From Litoribrevibacter euphylliae (GTDB lineage Bacteria > Pseudomonadota > Gammaproteobacteria > Pseudomonadales > Litoribrevibacteraceae), in NCBI RefSeq assembly GCF_042646085.1, contig NZ_JBHRSZ010000002.1, forward strand, positions 124,001 to 188,000: a DNA stretch of 64,000 bases. Direction: 5' to 3'. A program made the position numbers and the translations under genes. Positions 1-8,147 of this stretch are shown here, piece by piece; positions within the stretch are counted from its first letter, which is position 1, and every line of letters starts with the position of its first letter. Under the pieces are notes generated by a model. The model was not told the origin of the DNA and ran no database searches. It saw nothing but the letters and a program-made list of their open reading frames with translations.

Positions 1-1
1 G

Positions 2-1147
2 CAACCTCAGGATAGCAACGCCAAAACCGTCACGACAAACCAGCCGAGTCATCCAGCCCACACTCAAGTACACGCGGTCGCTCAAGGCCAGACGACACAA
101 CAAACGCTGATCAATAGCCTGATAACATTACAAAGCATGATTGATCAGGCATTGAATCGAAGCACATTGACCACTCAACCCTCAGCGGTATCCAATGCGG
201 TTCATAGCGGTATTCAAGCCTTGTCCAACACAACAGAGACCGGCGCATTTAATACACCACCGTCAACGACTCAGCCAGCCCCTCAGCTATCAATACTCAG
301 AGACTGGACTCAGGTTTTGGCGCTAATGGCCCCAACCACTCAATCACAACCTGATCTTTTGGATTGGATGTTGGAATCCATCCGCCGATTGGCAGGCACA
401 CAAGCGCCTTCAGATATTTCTACAGCAACCAACAAGCCTACACAGGAAGCGCTCACACAAGCCAAGGCCGCCACGCAGAACCCATCAAACGCACAAGCTA
501 CCAATCCGCAATTGCTGAATACAGAGACACATCGAGCCATAGATAGCAGTCAATGGTTAAGGCTAGCCGAATTCAGAAAGCATCAATTGTTTACTGGCAA
601 CGTCAAGCAATCGTTATTGCAAGGCACGACCGACTTACAAATTAATAACGTACTACGACAAATGCTGGTCAATGTGGAAGAATTAACTGGACGCATGTCT
701 GCAATGAGATTGGCTTCCGGGGGCAGCCAAGTAGAAACCAATACTCCAAACCATATTCACTTGGATCTGCCGATCATAACCAACACAGGCCCAACCAATG
801 TCAGCATAGACATCACTGATGAGCACTCCAATACCTCAGAATCTGGCGATAACACTAAGAAAGAGAAAAACCAATGGTTGGTACACTTGAAGTTTGAACT
901 ACCGCCACTAGCCCCTTTTATTGGTCAAATTATCTACGACACTGACAAAAATCATCTGACTGCCAATTTCTACAGCGATCACCAAGAAACTCTGTCACTA
1001 TTAAATGAACATTTAATCGATCTTGAAACTCAGTGCCAAAGTTTTCTAGCTTCTGAATTGAGCCTCAATACGCGATTTGGCATGATCAACATGCCCAGAG
1101 AAAGTATCGTCAAAACCACCAATCATTCAGTCAGCGTAAAGGTTTAA
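2..1147 (+). CDS. FliK-like hook-length control protein, 5' end outside the window
   Basis: The reading frame is open from base 2, so the gene begins before the window; the first ATG inside it is at 137. The visible N-terminal part is rich in Thr, Gln, Asn and Pro with no clear fold, as in the secreted disordered half of FliK proteins. The C-terminal 100 or so residues (from about 'LKFELPPLAPFIGQIIYD') resemble the compact C-terminal domain of FliK-like proteins, which acts with FlhB in switching export substrate. The gene ends 3 bases before the FlhX-type gene, which supports a shared role at the export gate. A separate, full fliK lies at 23436-24659, so this is a second, divergent member. 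Assignment rests on the C-terminal pattern and context. Confidence 0.6.
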   Translation, partial: QPQDSNAKTVTTNQPSHPAHTQVHAVAQGQTTQQTLINSLITLQSMIDQALNRSTLTTQPSAVSNAVHSGIQALSNTTETGAFNTPPSTTQPAPQLSILRDWTQVLALMAPTTQSQPDLLDWMLESIRRLAGTQAPSDISTATNKPTQEALTQAKAATQNPSNAQATNPQLLNTETHRAIDSSQWLRLAEFRKHQLFTGNVKQSLLQGTTDLQINNVLRQMLVNVEELTGRMSAMRLASGGSQVETNTPNHIHLDLPIITNTGPTNVSIDITDEHSNTSESGDNTKKEKNQWLVHLKFELPPLAPFIGQIIYDTDKNHLTANFYSDHQETLSLLNEHLIDLETQCQSFLASELSLNTRFGMINMPRESIVKTTNHSVSVKV

Positions 1148-1150
1148 TCC

Positions 1151-1453
1151 ATGAGCCACAGTAAACCAATCGATACCGCCGTTGCGCTGAACTACGATGG
1201 AAAAAATGCACCTAAAGTCTCGGCAAAGGGCGAAGATGAACTGGCCAGAAAAATTATTGAAGTTGCAGAAGAACATGGTATTCCCCTTTATCACGATGAA
1301 AAGTTAGCTCGCACGCTGAGTCGTCTGGAGCTCGGCACAGAGATTCCAGAACACTTATACTTGACCATTGCCGAAATCATTGCGTTTGCCTACCAACTCA
1401 GAAACAAAGTCCCTGAAGGCTTTACGCCGCCATCACAAGACGATCCATCGTAA
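1151..1453 (+). CDS. FlhB C-terminal-domain homologue (FlhX / EscU-YscU-HrcU-like)
   Basis: A 100-residue soluble protein that matches only the last part of the cytoplasmic domain of FlhB: 'AVALNYDGKNAPKVSAKG' then 'GIPLYHDEKLARTLSRLE' and 'IPEHLYLTIAEIIAFAYQ'. The full FlhB at 17252-18385 shows the same segments after its NPTH cleavage site. Here the membrane part and the Asn-Pro-Thr-His motif are absent. Stand-alone proteins of this type (FlhX) are known beside FliK-like genes and can stand in for the cleaved FlhB fragment in some bacteria. ATG at 1151 follows AAGG at about 9 bases. It is probably co-transcribed with the preceding FliK-like gene. Confidence 0.85.
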   Translation: MSHSKPIDTAVALNYDGKNAPKVSAKGEDELARKIIEVAEEHGIPLYHDEKLARTLSRLELGTEIPEHLYLTIAEIIAFAYQLRNKVPEGFTPPSQDDPS

Positions 1454-1587
1454 CCAAACAAACGAAAGCCCATGTGAGTTCAAGGCAGAAAGGGTTAAGT
1501 AAGACATATAGACACACTTAAACTAAGTGCGCCTATAAGATTGAAATTCACGAGATAAAAAACATTATGCGGGGTTGGAGTTAATTC

Positions 1588-1983
1588 CTAATGCGCAGCC
1601 CCCATTGGCTGACGATTCACTAACATCAGTAATTCGGCTTCAGCATTGGAAAGACCACAACTGTTCACCAAGTCTTCGGCATCTGCACCCATTTGAATCA
1701 AACGAGAGGCTTGGGTGTACGGCAGTGAATTTGGATCCTGGAATTCAAAATCCTGTTGCTTCTCTACGGTTTCAGCCAGTTCTTTTTCAATACCCATCAC
1801 CTTTTTGCCAATGCCAATGCTACTGCTCTTAAACGCAGAGAATTCAGCCAAGACTTTTGCCAACTCATCAGATACCTGCTGACGAGCCTGCTCGCTTTTT
1901 TTATAACAGTGATATGAAACCAACACAGCCATTAAGCAAGCAAACGTAACGAGACCAAAACTAATAAACCAGGTGAATTCCAT
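1588..1983 (-). CDS. DUF2802 family membrane-anchored protein
   Basis: 131 residues. One N-terminal membrane segment (about residues 5-27, 'WFISFGLVTFACLMAVLVSY') is followed by a predicted coiled coil (about 30-80). The conserved C-terminal part reads 'SLPYTQASRLIQMGADAEDL' and ends in an 'AEAELLMLV' helix, which is the DUF2802 signature. Genes of this family are commonly found at the distal end of the che/mot operon in Pseudomonas-like genomes. The biochemical role is unknown. It is the last (-) strand gene of the operon and converges on flhX with about 135 bases between. Confidence 0.8.
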   Translation of the reverse strand: MEFTWFISFGLVTFACLMAVLVSYHCYKKSEQARQQVSDELAKVLAEFSAFKSSSIGIGKKVMGIEKELAETVEKQQDFEFQDPNSLPYTQASRLIQMGADAEDLVNSCGLSNAEAELLMLVNRQPMGAAH

Positions 1984-1994
1984 AACCCCTCCAA

Positions 1995-2210
1995 CTAAAC
2001 ATAGTCATCAATGTGAGGATACTGATCATCCTGAGAATCATCTGATGACGTTGGTTGGTCTGTTTCCCAATCCTCAGCCTCATCCGTTTCTTTCTCGGGG
2101 TTTTCAGCGTCTTCTTTGTCGTCTTCTCGGTACTTTCGAATCTTTTTGACCCGAGTGATCGGGTTGAGACTGTCCACTTTACCGATATTTGGAGGCAACA
2201 TGAGATCCAC
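1995..2210 (-). CDS. Small acidic protein, unknown function
   Basis: 71 residues. The start is 'MDLMLPPNIGKVDSLNPI' with a short basic stretch (VKKIRKYRE), then an almost entirely Asp/Glu/Ser/Gln tail. No domain was recognised and the tail is likely disordered. It fits tightly between cheW (ends 2234) and the DUF2802 gene (starts 1983), 11 bases away, so it is very probably translated as part of the operon. The charged composition is like other short linker proteins of flagellar operons. Function cannot be given from the sequence. Confidence 0.6.
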   Translation of the reverse strand: MDLMLPPNIGKVDSLNPITRVKKIRKYREDDKEDAENPEKETDEAEDWETDQPTSSDDSQDDQYPHIDDYV

Positions 2211-2233
2211 CTAACTGTTTCATTTCATGACCA

Positions 2234-2713
2234 TTACAACATGGCCATTTCCGCCCACTCTTCTTCACTCATTAGTTTTTCAAGATCAACAAGAATTAAT
2301 AATTCACCATTCTTGTTACAAACACCTTGAATGAATTTAGCACTCTCTTCAGTACCAACATTCGGGGCTGTCTCTATTTCAGATTGACGTAAGTAAACTA
2401 CTTCCGCTACAGCATCCACAAGGATACCTACAACCTGATTCTCAACTTCAATAATCACAATACGGGTATTATCCGTTGTGTCTGCTGAAGCTAAACCAAA
2501 GCGTGTTCGAGTATCGATTACCGTCACTACGCTGCCACGTAGATTGATAATCCCTAAAACATAAGGTGGAGCTCCTGGAACCGGGGCGATCTCTGTATAA
2601 CGCAAGACCTCACGAACTTGCATTACATTTATACCGTAGGTTTCATCGTCTAAACGAAAAGTGACCCACTGTAAAATAGGATCATCACCAGCCTGAGATG
2701 AATGCGTTGCCAT
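2234..2713 (-). CDS. cheW: Chemotaxis coupling protein CheW (first system)
   Basis: 159 residues, a single CheW domain after a 12-residue leader. The characteristic run 'VREVLRYTEIAPVPGAPPYV' followed by 'GIINLRGSVVTVIDTRTRFG' is the receptor/CheA-coupling surface. CheW links receptors to the CheA kinase in arrays. It sits at the end of the che-mot-parC-parP operon, as in Vibrio and Pseudomonas. It is separated from parP by 247 bases holding an inverted repeat, so part of its expression may be independent. A second cheW is at 33735-34292. Confidence 0.97.
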   Translation of the reverse strand: MATHSSQAGDDPILQWVTFRLDDETYGINVMQVREVLRYTEIAPVPGAPPYVLGIINLRGSVVTVIDTRTRFGLASADTTDNTRIVIIEVENQVVGILVDAVAEVVYLRQSEIETAPNVGTEESAKFIQGVCNKNGELLILVDLEKLMSEEEWAEMAML

Positions 2714-2867
2714 CTTCTACCTCATAACACCAAAATTAAAACCAGCAAGAATAGAAACTTCTCACCCACTTACCATTCATTTTAGAGCAGTTTACTAAAT
2801 TCTTTGTCGGCTATTAGAGAAATTTCCTTAGAAATTTCCACTTAATAAGGACAGAAATCCGTAACCT

Positions 2868-2894
2868 GCGCCAAAATCGTCAAAATTTTGGTGC
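2868..2894 (-). repeat. Inverted repeat between parP and cheW
   Basis: Arms of 10 bases (2868-2877 and 2885-2894) pair with one G-U and leave a 7-base loop. No T-run follows on the (-) strand, so it is a poor intrinsic terminator. It could be an RNA stem in the cheW leader or a protein site. The surrounding 2714-2960 gap (247 bases) has no gene that I can support. Confidence 0.4.
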
Positions 2895-2960
2895 TATTAA
2901 GTTAATTGCAGCTAATGTGCCAAAAATAAAAGAGGACAAAGGGCTGTTCTGAACAAATAC

Positions 2961-3890
2961 CTAAGAAAGGCGATTTGAATTCTGACTTAACAGATCCACC
3001 AGACGATCTACATCCAGAATTGCGCACATGTGATCAATGACAGTTCCCGCCAACCAAGGGCGTTTCCCTGCGGATGTTCGCCATTTAACCTGATCGGCCG
3101 TCAAGCGAATGGAATCGGACAACTGATGACTCAAAAGCCCCCACTCACTGTCACCCAGAGAAATGACGTAATGATTCAGAGGATCGACGTCTGGCCCCTG
3201 CTTTTCAGGCATAACCCATTTACTAGTATGAACCACTCGGATGTTTTGCTGGCCATCCATCGTAGTGCGAGTATATAACCCAAGGAACCAATCTGGTTGA
3301 CCAAATAACGGCGTCAGCTCTTTTTCTATTCGGTGAATTCCACCCAATAAAATCAGAGGAACCGCCAACTTGATACCACCCACATAAAAGAGCAAACACT
3401 CAAAACCAGAAGCAGCCCACAGAGGATACGGTAACTCCTCGCCCTCTTCAGATACGGCTCGTTCAGTTTGCGCAATGGTTTGCTCAACAGGCGGGGCTTG
3501 AACGTCGACCACCGTTTCTTTGAGAGCTTGGGGCTCAAGTACTTCCGTCTCGGTAAGATCAACGTCTGTATCCACAGACGGGGTTTCGATAACGGCTTCA
3601 AAAGAAGGGGTCAGCGTTTCAACAACAGGCTTGGGTTCTTCCAAAGCAGTTGTTTCCCGCGCTTGAGTCGCAGGTTCAAATACCTGAGCATTAATCTGGG
3701 GCTCAACCTGAGTAACGACTTCAGGAACAACTTCTGTGGTCACTTCAACCTGTGTAGCAGTTGCTTCTTGGACAGCGGCTGTCGTGGTTGCAACTGTCAA
3801 CATATCATCAAGATACCCCTGCAAGGCTGTCATAGGTTTGACAGGCTTCGACGTTACCTTAGTTTTAGATGATTTCTGACTGTTACTCAT
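2961..3890 (-). CDS. parP: ParP-like CheW-domain protein, polar array partner
   Basis: 309 residues. The N-terminus is basic, then 'MTALQGYLDDMLTVATTT', then a long Val/Glu/Thr/Pro-rich linker (about 40-145). The C-terminal CheW-like domain (about 150-305) begins 'YPLWAASGFECLLFYVGGIK' and continues 'LAVPLILLGGIHRIEKELTP'. In Vibrio, ParP works with the ATPase ParC: its C-terminal domain inserts in chemotaxis arrays and contacts CheA, keeping arrays at the pole. Position after parC and before cheW supports the same role. Unusually, another gene (3932-4510) lies between parC and parP. Confidence 0.85.
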   Translation of the reverse strand: MSNSQKSSKTKVTSKPVKPMTALQGYLDDMLTVATTTAAVQEATATQVEVTTEVVPEVVTQVEPQINAQVFEPATQARETTALEEPKPVVETLTPSFEAVIETPSVDTDVDLTETEVLEPQALKETVVDVQAPPVEQTIAQTERAVSEEGEELPYPLWAASGFECLLFYVGGIKLAVPLILLGGIHRIEKELTPLFGQPDWFLGLYTRTTMDGQQNIRVVHTSKWVMPEKQGPDVDPLNHYVISLGDSEWGLLSHQLSDSIRLTADQVKWRTSAGKRPWLAGTVIDHMCAILDVDRLVDLLSQNSNRLS

Positions 3891-3931
3891 AACACACTAC
3901 AACCTGAACAGTATTGATTGAATATAAATGC

Positions 3932-4510
3932 TTAACATCCAGAGACGCTTCTGTGCTCTGCTGATCGCCTTACCAATTCAACCTTGTCATATTGCTCTCG
4001 CAATAAGTTTTTAAGCTTTGATTCTGGAAGCTGTTTCAATAGCGCTAATAAATCAAATAGCGCAAGCGACTGCTCACCCAGAGTCAATGAGTTTAATGGC
4101 TGATGAACCAAATCCATCAAGCATGTGAGCTGTTTATCTCGATCAATTTGATAACTGATCTTATCCAGCTCTGAAGACCACTCAGGTGTCCATTCAATTT
4201 CAATATCTTCTTCCAGTACAGCAACCGCAGAAGATAATGCCTTTCTTTTAACGGCGGTTTCTAATGCATCCTGAACATCAGAACGTTCCGAATCTACAAC
4301 CGGCTCATGATCAGAAGAAAACGAAGTCGCTTTGACTTCCACCGCCGTTTCAGAATGGGCTTCAGAAGTTTGTTGCTCCGCTTTTGCTCTATACTCAGTT
4401 GAATCCTCCATTGTGGATTCATCCAAAGACTTGCTAGATGTCTCTTTTGGAGAAACACCCAACATGTCGCATAAATAATCGGCCAGTACGTCCTTCTGAT
4501 TTGGCACCAT
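3932..4510 (-). CDS. Unrecognised protein between parC and parP with ParP-like N-terminus
   Basis: 192 residues with no CheW domain that I can see. Residues 6-18, 'KDVLADYLCDMLG', resemble ParP residues 20-32, 'MTALQGYLDDMLT', in spacing and hydrophobic pattern (L-x-x-Y-L-x-D-M-L). An acidic, Ser/Glu-rich linker follows to about residue 110, then a C-terminal helical part ('LNSLTLGEQSLALFDLLALL'). The gene begins 9 bases after parC and ends 41 bases before parP, so it is in the operon. ATG at 4510 has an AGGG about 8 bases upstream. Vibrio and Pseudomonas operons, as I know them, run parC-parP directly. A role in the same polar complex is inference. Confidence 0.7.
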   Translation of the reverse strand: MVPNQKDVLADYLCDMLGVSPKETSSKSLDESTMEDSTEYRAKAEQQTSEAHSETAVEVKATSFSSDHEPVVDSERSDVQDALETAVKRKALSSAVAVLEEDIEIEWTPEWSSELDKISYQIDRDKQLTCLMDLVHQPLNSLTLGEQSLALFDLLALLKQLPESKLKNLLREQYDKVELVRRSAEHRSVSGC

Positions 4511-4519
4511 GGTGTCGCC

Positions 4520-5296
4520 CTAACTTGATTCTTCTTCAAGTAATGTTTTAAGCAGCTTGGAATAACTCCTCACTCCTCGTCCCTGCGAATCATAAGCATT
4601 GGGAATAACACCGGCTTTTGAGGCATCCCTGAACTGCGTATCCACAGGAATCATATGATTCCACACAGTCTCAGGATAGGTATGCCTCATTTCTTTGACA
4701 CTATGAAGTGAAGCATTAGTTCTTCGATCAAACATGGTTGGCACAATATGATACGGAAGCGGCGTTGGTCTCGACTTAGTCACCATATTCAACGTATGAA
4801 CCATGCGTTCCAACCCTTTCAGAGCCAAAAACTCACACTGAACAGGAATAATTAAACGCGAACATGCCGCCAACGCATTAATCATCAATACCCCTAAAAT
4901 AGGCGGACTGTCGATCAATGCATAATCAAAATCATCCCACAGAGAAGCCAACGAACGAGAAACTACCAATCCCATACCTTCCTTTCCGACCATGCTACGT
5001 TCTAACGTTGCCAGAGCGGTAGAAGAAGGTAATAGATTAATATTCGCATGACTGGTATCTAATAAAAGCTGACTCGGTAACTCTGTTGGAATGGCATCAG
5101 AAGCCTGAAAAAGATCAAAACACGAATGCTCAAGCTCATCAGGATCGTATCCAAAATAACTGGTCATAGAACCATGCGGATCAAGATCTACTAACAGAAC
5201 GCGCTTTCCCTGCTCCGCCAATAGCCCTGCAAGACTAACTGCCGTTGTGGTTTTACCAACACCACCTTTTTGATTTGCAACCGCCCAAACGCGCAT
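4520..5296 (-). CDS. parC: ParA/MinD-family ATPase ParC, polar positioning of chemotaxis arrays
   Basis: 258 residues from the ATG at 5296, which has GGAG six bases upstream; an in-frame TTG at 5308 is less likely. Residues 1-20 carry the deviant Walker A (ANQKGGVGKTTT), followed by 'LLVDLDPHGSMTSYFG' and 'DYALIDSPPILG' (Walker B region). ParC ATPases dimerise on ATP and place chemotaxis proteins at the old pole in Vibrio; the Pseudomonas counterpart has the same operon place. It follows motD with about 70 bases between. It should not be confused with fleN (12532-13350), which has a longer MinD-like fold. Confidence 0.88.
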   Translation of the reverse strand: MRVWAVANQKGGVGKTTTAVSLAGLLAEQGKRVLLVDLDPHGSMTSYFGYDPDELEHSCFDLFQASDAIPTELPSQLLLDTSHANINLLPSSTALATLERSMVGKEGMGLVVSRSLASLWDDFDYALIDSPPILGVLMINALAACSRLIIPVQCEFLALKGLERMVHTLNMVTKSRPTPLPYHIVPTMFDRRTNASLHSVKEMRHTYPETVWNHMIPVDTQFRDASKAGVIPNAYDSQGRGVRSYSKLLKTLLEEESS

Positions 5297-5364
5297 GACT
5301 GACTCCAATAAAAAATGCCACTATTACAAGGATAGCAAGCTATGTGCCAGTTGCAGAAGAAAGA

Positions 5365-6159
5365 TCAAGGCTGAATTGATCTGGTCTCTTTAAGTGCGTC
5401 CCGTGTTACTGCAGACCTTGAAATCAGTAGCACTACGCGACGATTTTTACGACGATTCAATGGTGTCGTATTAGCAACCATAGGTTGAAATTGACCATAA
5501 CCAACAGCAGCCAAACGGGTTGGATCGAGCCCCTCATCCTGTAATTGCCGGACAACCGTTGCCGCCCTCGCCGCAGACAGTTCCCAATTACTACGAAACT
5601 CTTTGTTAAAAATCGGGACATTATCGGTATGCCCTTCTACCTGTATCGGGTTGGAATAACCACCAAGAATCATCGCTATATCAGCAATCACATCCACCGA
5701 TTTACGCGTTGGTTCTGCGCCCCCCGTGGTAAAAAGCACTTCAGTACCTAACGAAATCTCCAGCCAATCTTCACTCCCTTCCAGGGACATAATCCCTTCT
5801 TTCAACAACCCTTCAAACCCCTGCTCAAAGGCTTCTTGTAATTCAGGCATATCAGCTTCTTGTGGCACACTTGCAGATGTTTCCTGAACGGCAGTAGTAC
5901 TTGGTTGAATAATAATTCTGTTTTCCGTTACCGGAATTTGGCGAGCAACATCGCCCACCTGAATAGGATCACTAGAGGTAGGTGGCGCATTAAACACACC
6001 TATTAGATTAGAAGCTAGAATTTTATATTTACCTTCATTCACGGAAGATATTCCGTAGAGGACCACGAAAAAGGCAAACATAAGAGTGATAAAGTCAGCG
6101 TACGAAATCAGCCAGCGCTCATGACTAGGCCCATGTAAGTTTACTCGTCTGCGAGCCAT
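5365..6159 (-). CDS. motD: Flagellar stator protein MotD (MotB family)
   Basis: 264 residues. A single membrane helix near residues 17-38 contains 'YADFITLMFAFFVVLYGISS', with the conserved Asp that carries the stator proton path. A periplasmic linker leads to an OmpA-like peptidoglycan-binding domain (about 150-250): 'IQVEGHTDNVP' and 'NWELSAARAATVVRQL' and a closing 'NRRKNRRVVLLI'. MotD pairs with MotC; in Pseudomonas this pair serves swarming and alternative torque beside MotAB. The next gene upstream is motC, 31 bases away. Confidence 0.95.
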   Translation of the reverse strand: MARRRVNLHGPSHERWLISYADFITLMFAFFVVLYGISSVNEGKYKILASNLIGVFNAPPTSSDPIQVGDVARQIPVTENRIIIQPSTTAVQETSASVPQEADMPELQEAFEQGFEGLLKEGIMSLEGSEDWLEISLGTEVLFTTGGAEPTRKSVDVIADIAMILGGYSNPIQVEGHTDNVPIFNKEFRSNWELSAARAATVVRQLQDEGLDPTRLAAVGYGQFQPMVANTTPLNRRKNRRVVLLISRSAVTRDALKETRSIQP

Positions 6160-6190
6160 TCCATCTTACCTTAGAGGTTGGGATTAACGC

Positions 6191-6934
6191 TTATCGTTCA
6201 ATGAAACTTTGAAGCCTTGAACCAATGGCTTTAGGATTTTCCCCTTCGGAAATAGCCACTAAGCCCTCAACGATCATCTGCTTATACTCGGCTTGAGTAA
6301 TCACTAAGCTTTTGAGTTTCCCCCCTATAGGCAAAAACAAAAGGTTAGCAGAGCCCACACCATAAATAGTTGCAACGAATGCAGTGGCAATACCTTTACC
6401 CAGCAACTCAGGTTCACCAAGGTTCGTCATAACATGAATCAAGCCCAGTACTGCACCAATGATACCTATGGTTGGTGCATAGCCGCCCATGCCTTCCCAA
6501 AATAAACCTGCGCCCAGATCACGATGTTCTTCCAGTTCAATCACCATTTCCATGGTATGTCGAATGGTTTCCGGTTCAGCACCGTCCACTAATAACTGAA
6601 GGCCTTTACGGGCAAAAGGGTCGACCTCGGTATCCGCCATACCTTCCAAACCAAGCAACCCTTCTTTTCGAGCGGTGGTACTCCAAAACATAATTTGTTC
6701 GATGCCACGCTCAAAATCGACAATTGGCGGAAGAAAAATCCACTTGGTTAACTTCAAGGCGTGATTAAACGCTCTTGGCGTTGTTTGGAGCAACATAGCA
6801 CCGATAGTACCCAAGACAACAATCACGAAAGCAGCCAAATTACCAAGCATGGTAATATGGCCGCCATCCAAGAAGTTACCGAAAAGAACTGCGCCTACAC
6901 CGAGTATTAACCCGAATAGACTTAACACATCCAT
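6191..6934 (-). CDS. motC: Flagellar stator protein MotC (MotA/PomA family)
   Basis: 247 residues, four predicted membrane helices (two at the N-terminus, two near 150-200) with a large cytoplasmic loop between. The MotA family segment 'GGYAPTIGIIGAVLGLIHVM' and 'GKGIATAFVATIYGVGSANL' are clear. It forms the ion channel with MotD. It is separated from cheB by only 2 bases, so the stator pair is co-transcribed with the chemotaxis genes. Confidence 0.96.
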   Translation of the reverse strand: MDVLSLFGLILGVGAVLFGNFLDGGHITMLGNLAAFVIVVLGTIGAMLLQTTPRAFNHALKLTKWIFLPPIVDFERGIEQIMFWSTTARKEGLLGLEGMADTEVDPFARKGLQLLVDGAEPETIRHTMEMVIELEEHRDLGAGLFWEGMGGYAPTIGIIGAVLGLIHVMTNLGEPELLGKGIATAFVATIYGVGSANLLFLPIGGKLKSLVITQAEYKQMIVEGLVAISEGENPKAIGSRLQSFIER

Positions 6935-6936
6935 TG

Positions 6937-8127
6937 TTAAGAGACCTCATTCACCAGCTTTTGTGCAATCTGATCAAGACTCAGCACATCATCTGCAAAG
7001 CCCCCATTAATGACCGCCATCGGCATCCCGAAGATGACGCAACTGTCTTGATCTTGCGCCCATACGGAACTACCGTTTTTTTTCAATAACGCAGAACCAT
7101 CTTTTCCATCTGCGCCCATGCCGGTTAGTACGATCCCTAAAACGCCACCATGATAAACATTGGCAGCCGAGCCAAAAGTCACATCAACGCATGGCTTATA
7201 ATTCAAGCGCTTGTCACTTTCGATGATACGAACAGTCCCGCCATTTCGTTTGTCGATCATCATTTGCTTGCCACCAGGAGCTAACAGTGCGACGCCAGGC
7301 TGCAATTGGTCACCGTCTTCTGCTTGTTTCACCTTAATTTTGCAAATCTGATTCAGACGATCTGCAAACGCTGCCGTAAAATTGGCTGGCATATGCTGAA
7401 CTAACACAATGGGTTTAGAAAAGTTCGCAGGTAGAGTCGTGAGTATTCGTTGCAGAGCGACAGGGCCACCGGTCGATGTCCCAATGGCTACCAATTTAAC
7501 ATCCGACGAACGAATGCTTGACCCCGAACGCCTTGGTACAGGAGTCGGTGCTGTTCGAGTCTCTGTCGGTTTCGTTTCTCTGGTGACTTGAGGTGCCGGA
7601 GTTTTTGGTGATGCAGTGGGAGCCGTCGATGTATGAGAAGACTTCAGGGCTTCTCGAATCGCTTCCCGCTTCGCCTTCATATCAGCTTTTTTGTCGCCAG
7701 TTGATTTAAACTGAAGCGTATTAGACGTCTTCGAACCAGCGACTTCACGAATCTTTTCAGCAAGAATTTTCTGAACCTTGCCAGGATCTTTTGAAATATC
7801 TTCAAAGTTCTTTGGCAAGAAATCGACCGCACCCGCTTCCAAAGCATCCAACGTCACTCTGGCGCCGTCAAACGTCAGTGAAGAACACATAATGACAGGT
7901 GTTGGCCGAACCTTCATGATTTCGCGGACAGCAGTAATACCATCCATCACAGGCATTTCGAAGTCCATTGTTACAATATCCGGTTGTAACTTTTGAACCA
8001 GATCAACCGCCTCGGCCCCGTTTGAGGCAGTACCAACAACTTCAATGTTTCTGGCTGCGTTTAAGATGTCACTGATACGACGTCTGAAAAAACCTGAATC
8101 ATCAACTACCAGAACTTTTACTGCCAT
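6937..8127 (-). CDS. cheB: Protein-glutamate methylesterase CheB (first system)
   Basis: 396 residues. N-terminal receiver domain with phospho-acceptor Asp in 'DIVTMDFEMPVMDG', a Ser/Thr/Pro-rich linker (about 130-205), and the C-terminal methylesterase with Ser in 'AIGTSTGGPVALQRIL', His in 'VQHMPANFTAAFADRL' and Asp in 'VLTGMGADGKDG'. It removes methyl groups from receptors. There is no cheR in this operon; the only cheR in the window is at 29261-30112, in the second system. The ATG of motC lies just after its stop. Confidence 0.97.
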   Translation of the reverse strand: MAVKVLVVDDSGFFRRRISDILNAARNIEVVGTASNGAEAVDLVQKLQPDIVTMDFEMPVMDGITAVREIMKVRPTPVIMCSSLTFDGARVTLDALEAGAVDFLPKNFEDISKDPGKVQKILAEKIREVAGSKTSNTLQFKSTGDKKADMKAKREAIREALKSSHTSTAPTASPKTPAPQVTRETKPTETRTAPTPVPRRSGSSIRSSDVKLVAIGTSTGGPVALQRILTTLPANFSKPIVLVQHMPANFTAAFADRLNQICKIKVKQAEDGDQLQPGVALLAPGGKQMMIDKRNGGTVRIIESDKRLNYKPCVDVTFGSAANVYHGGVLGIVLTGMGADGKDGSALLKKNGSSVWAQDQDSCVIFGMPMAVINGGFADDVLSLDQIAQKLVNEVS

Positions 8128-8147
8128 TGGTACTCCGGGATATTAAC

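Noticed and set aside
1510..1535. Hairpin CACTTA-AAC-TAAGTG between the convergent flhX and DUF2802 genes
   Set aside because: Six-base AT-rich stem without a T-run; too weak to call a terminator.
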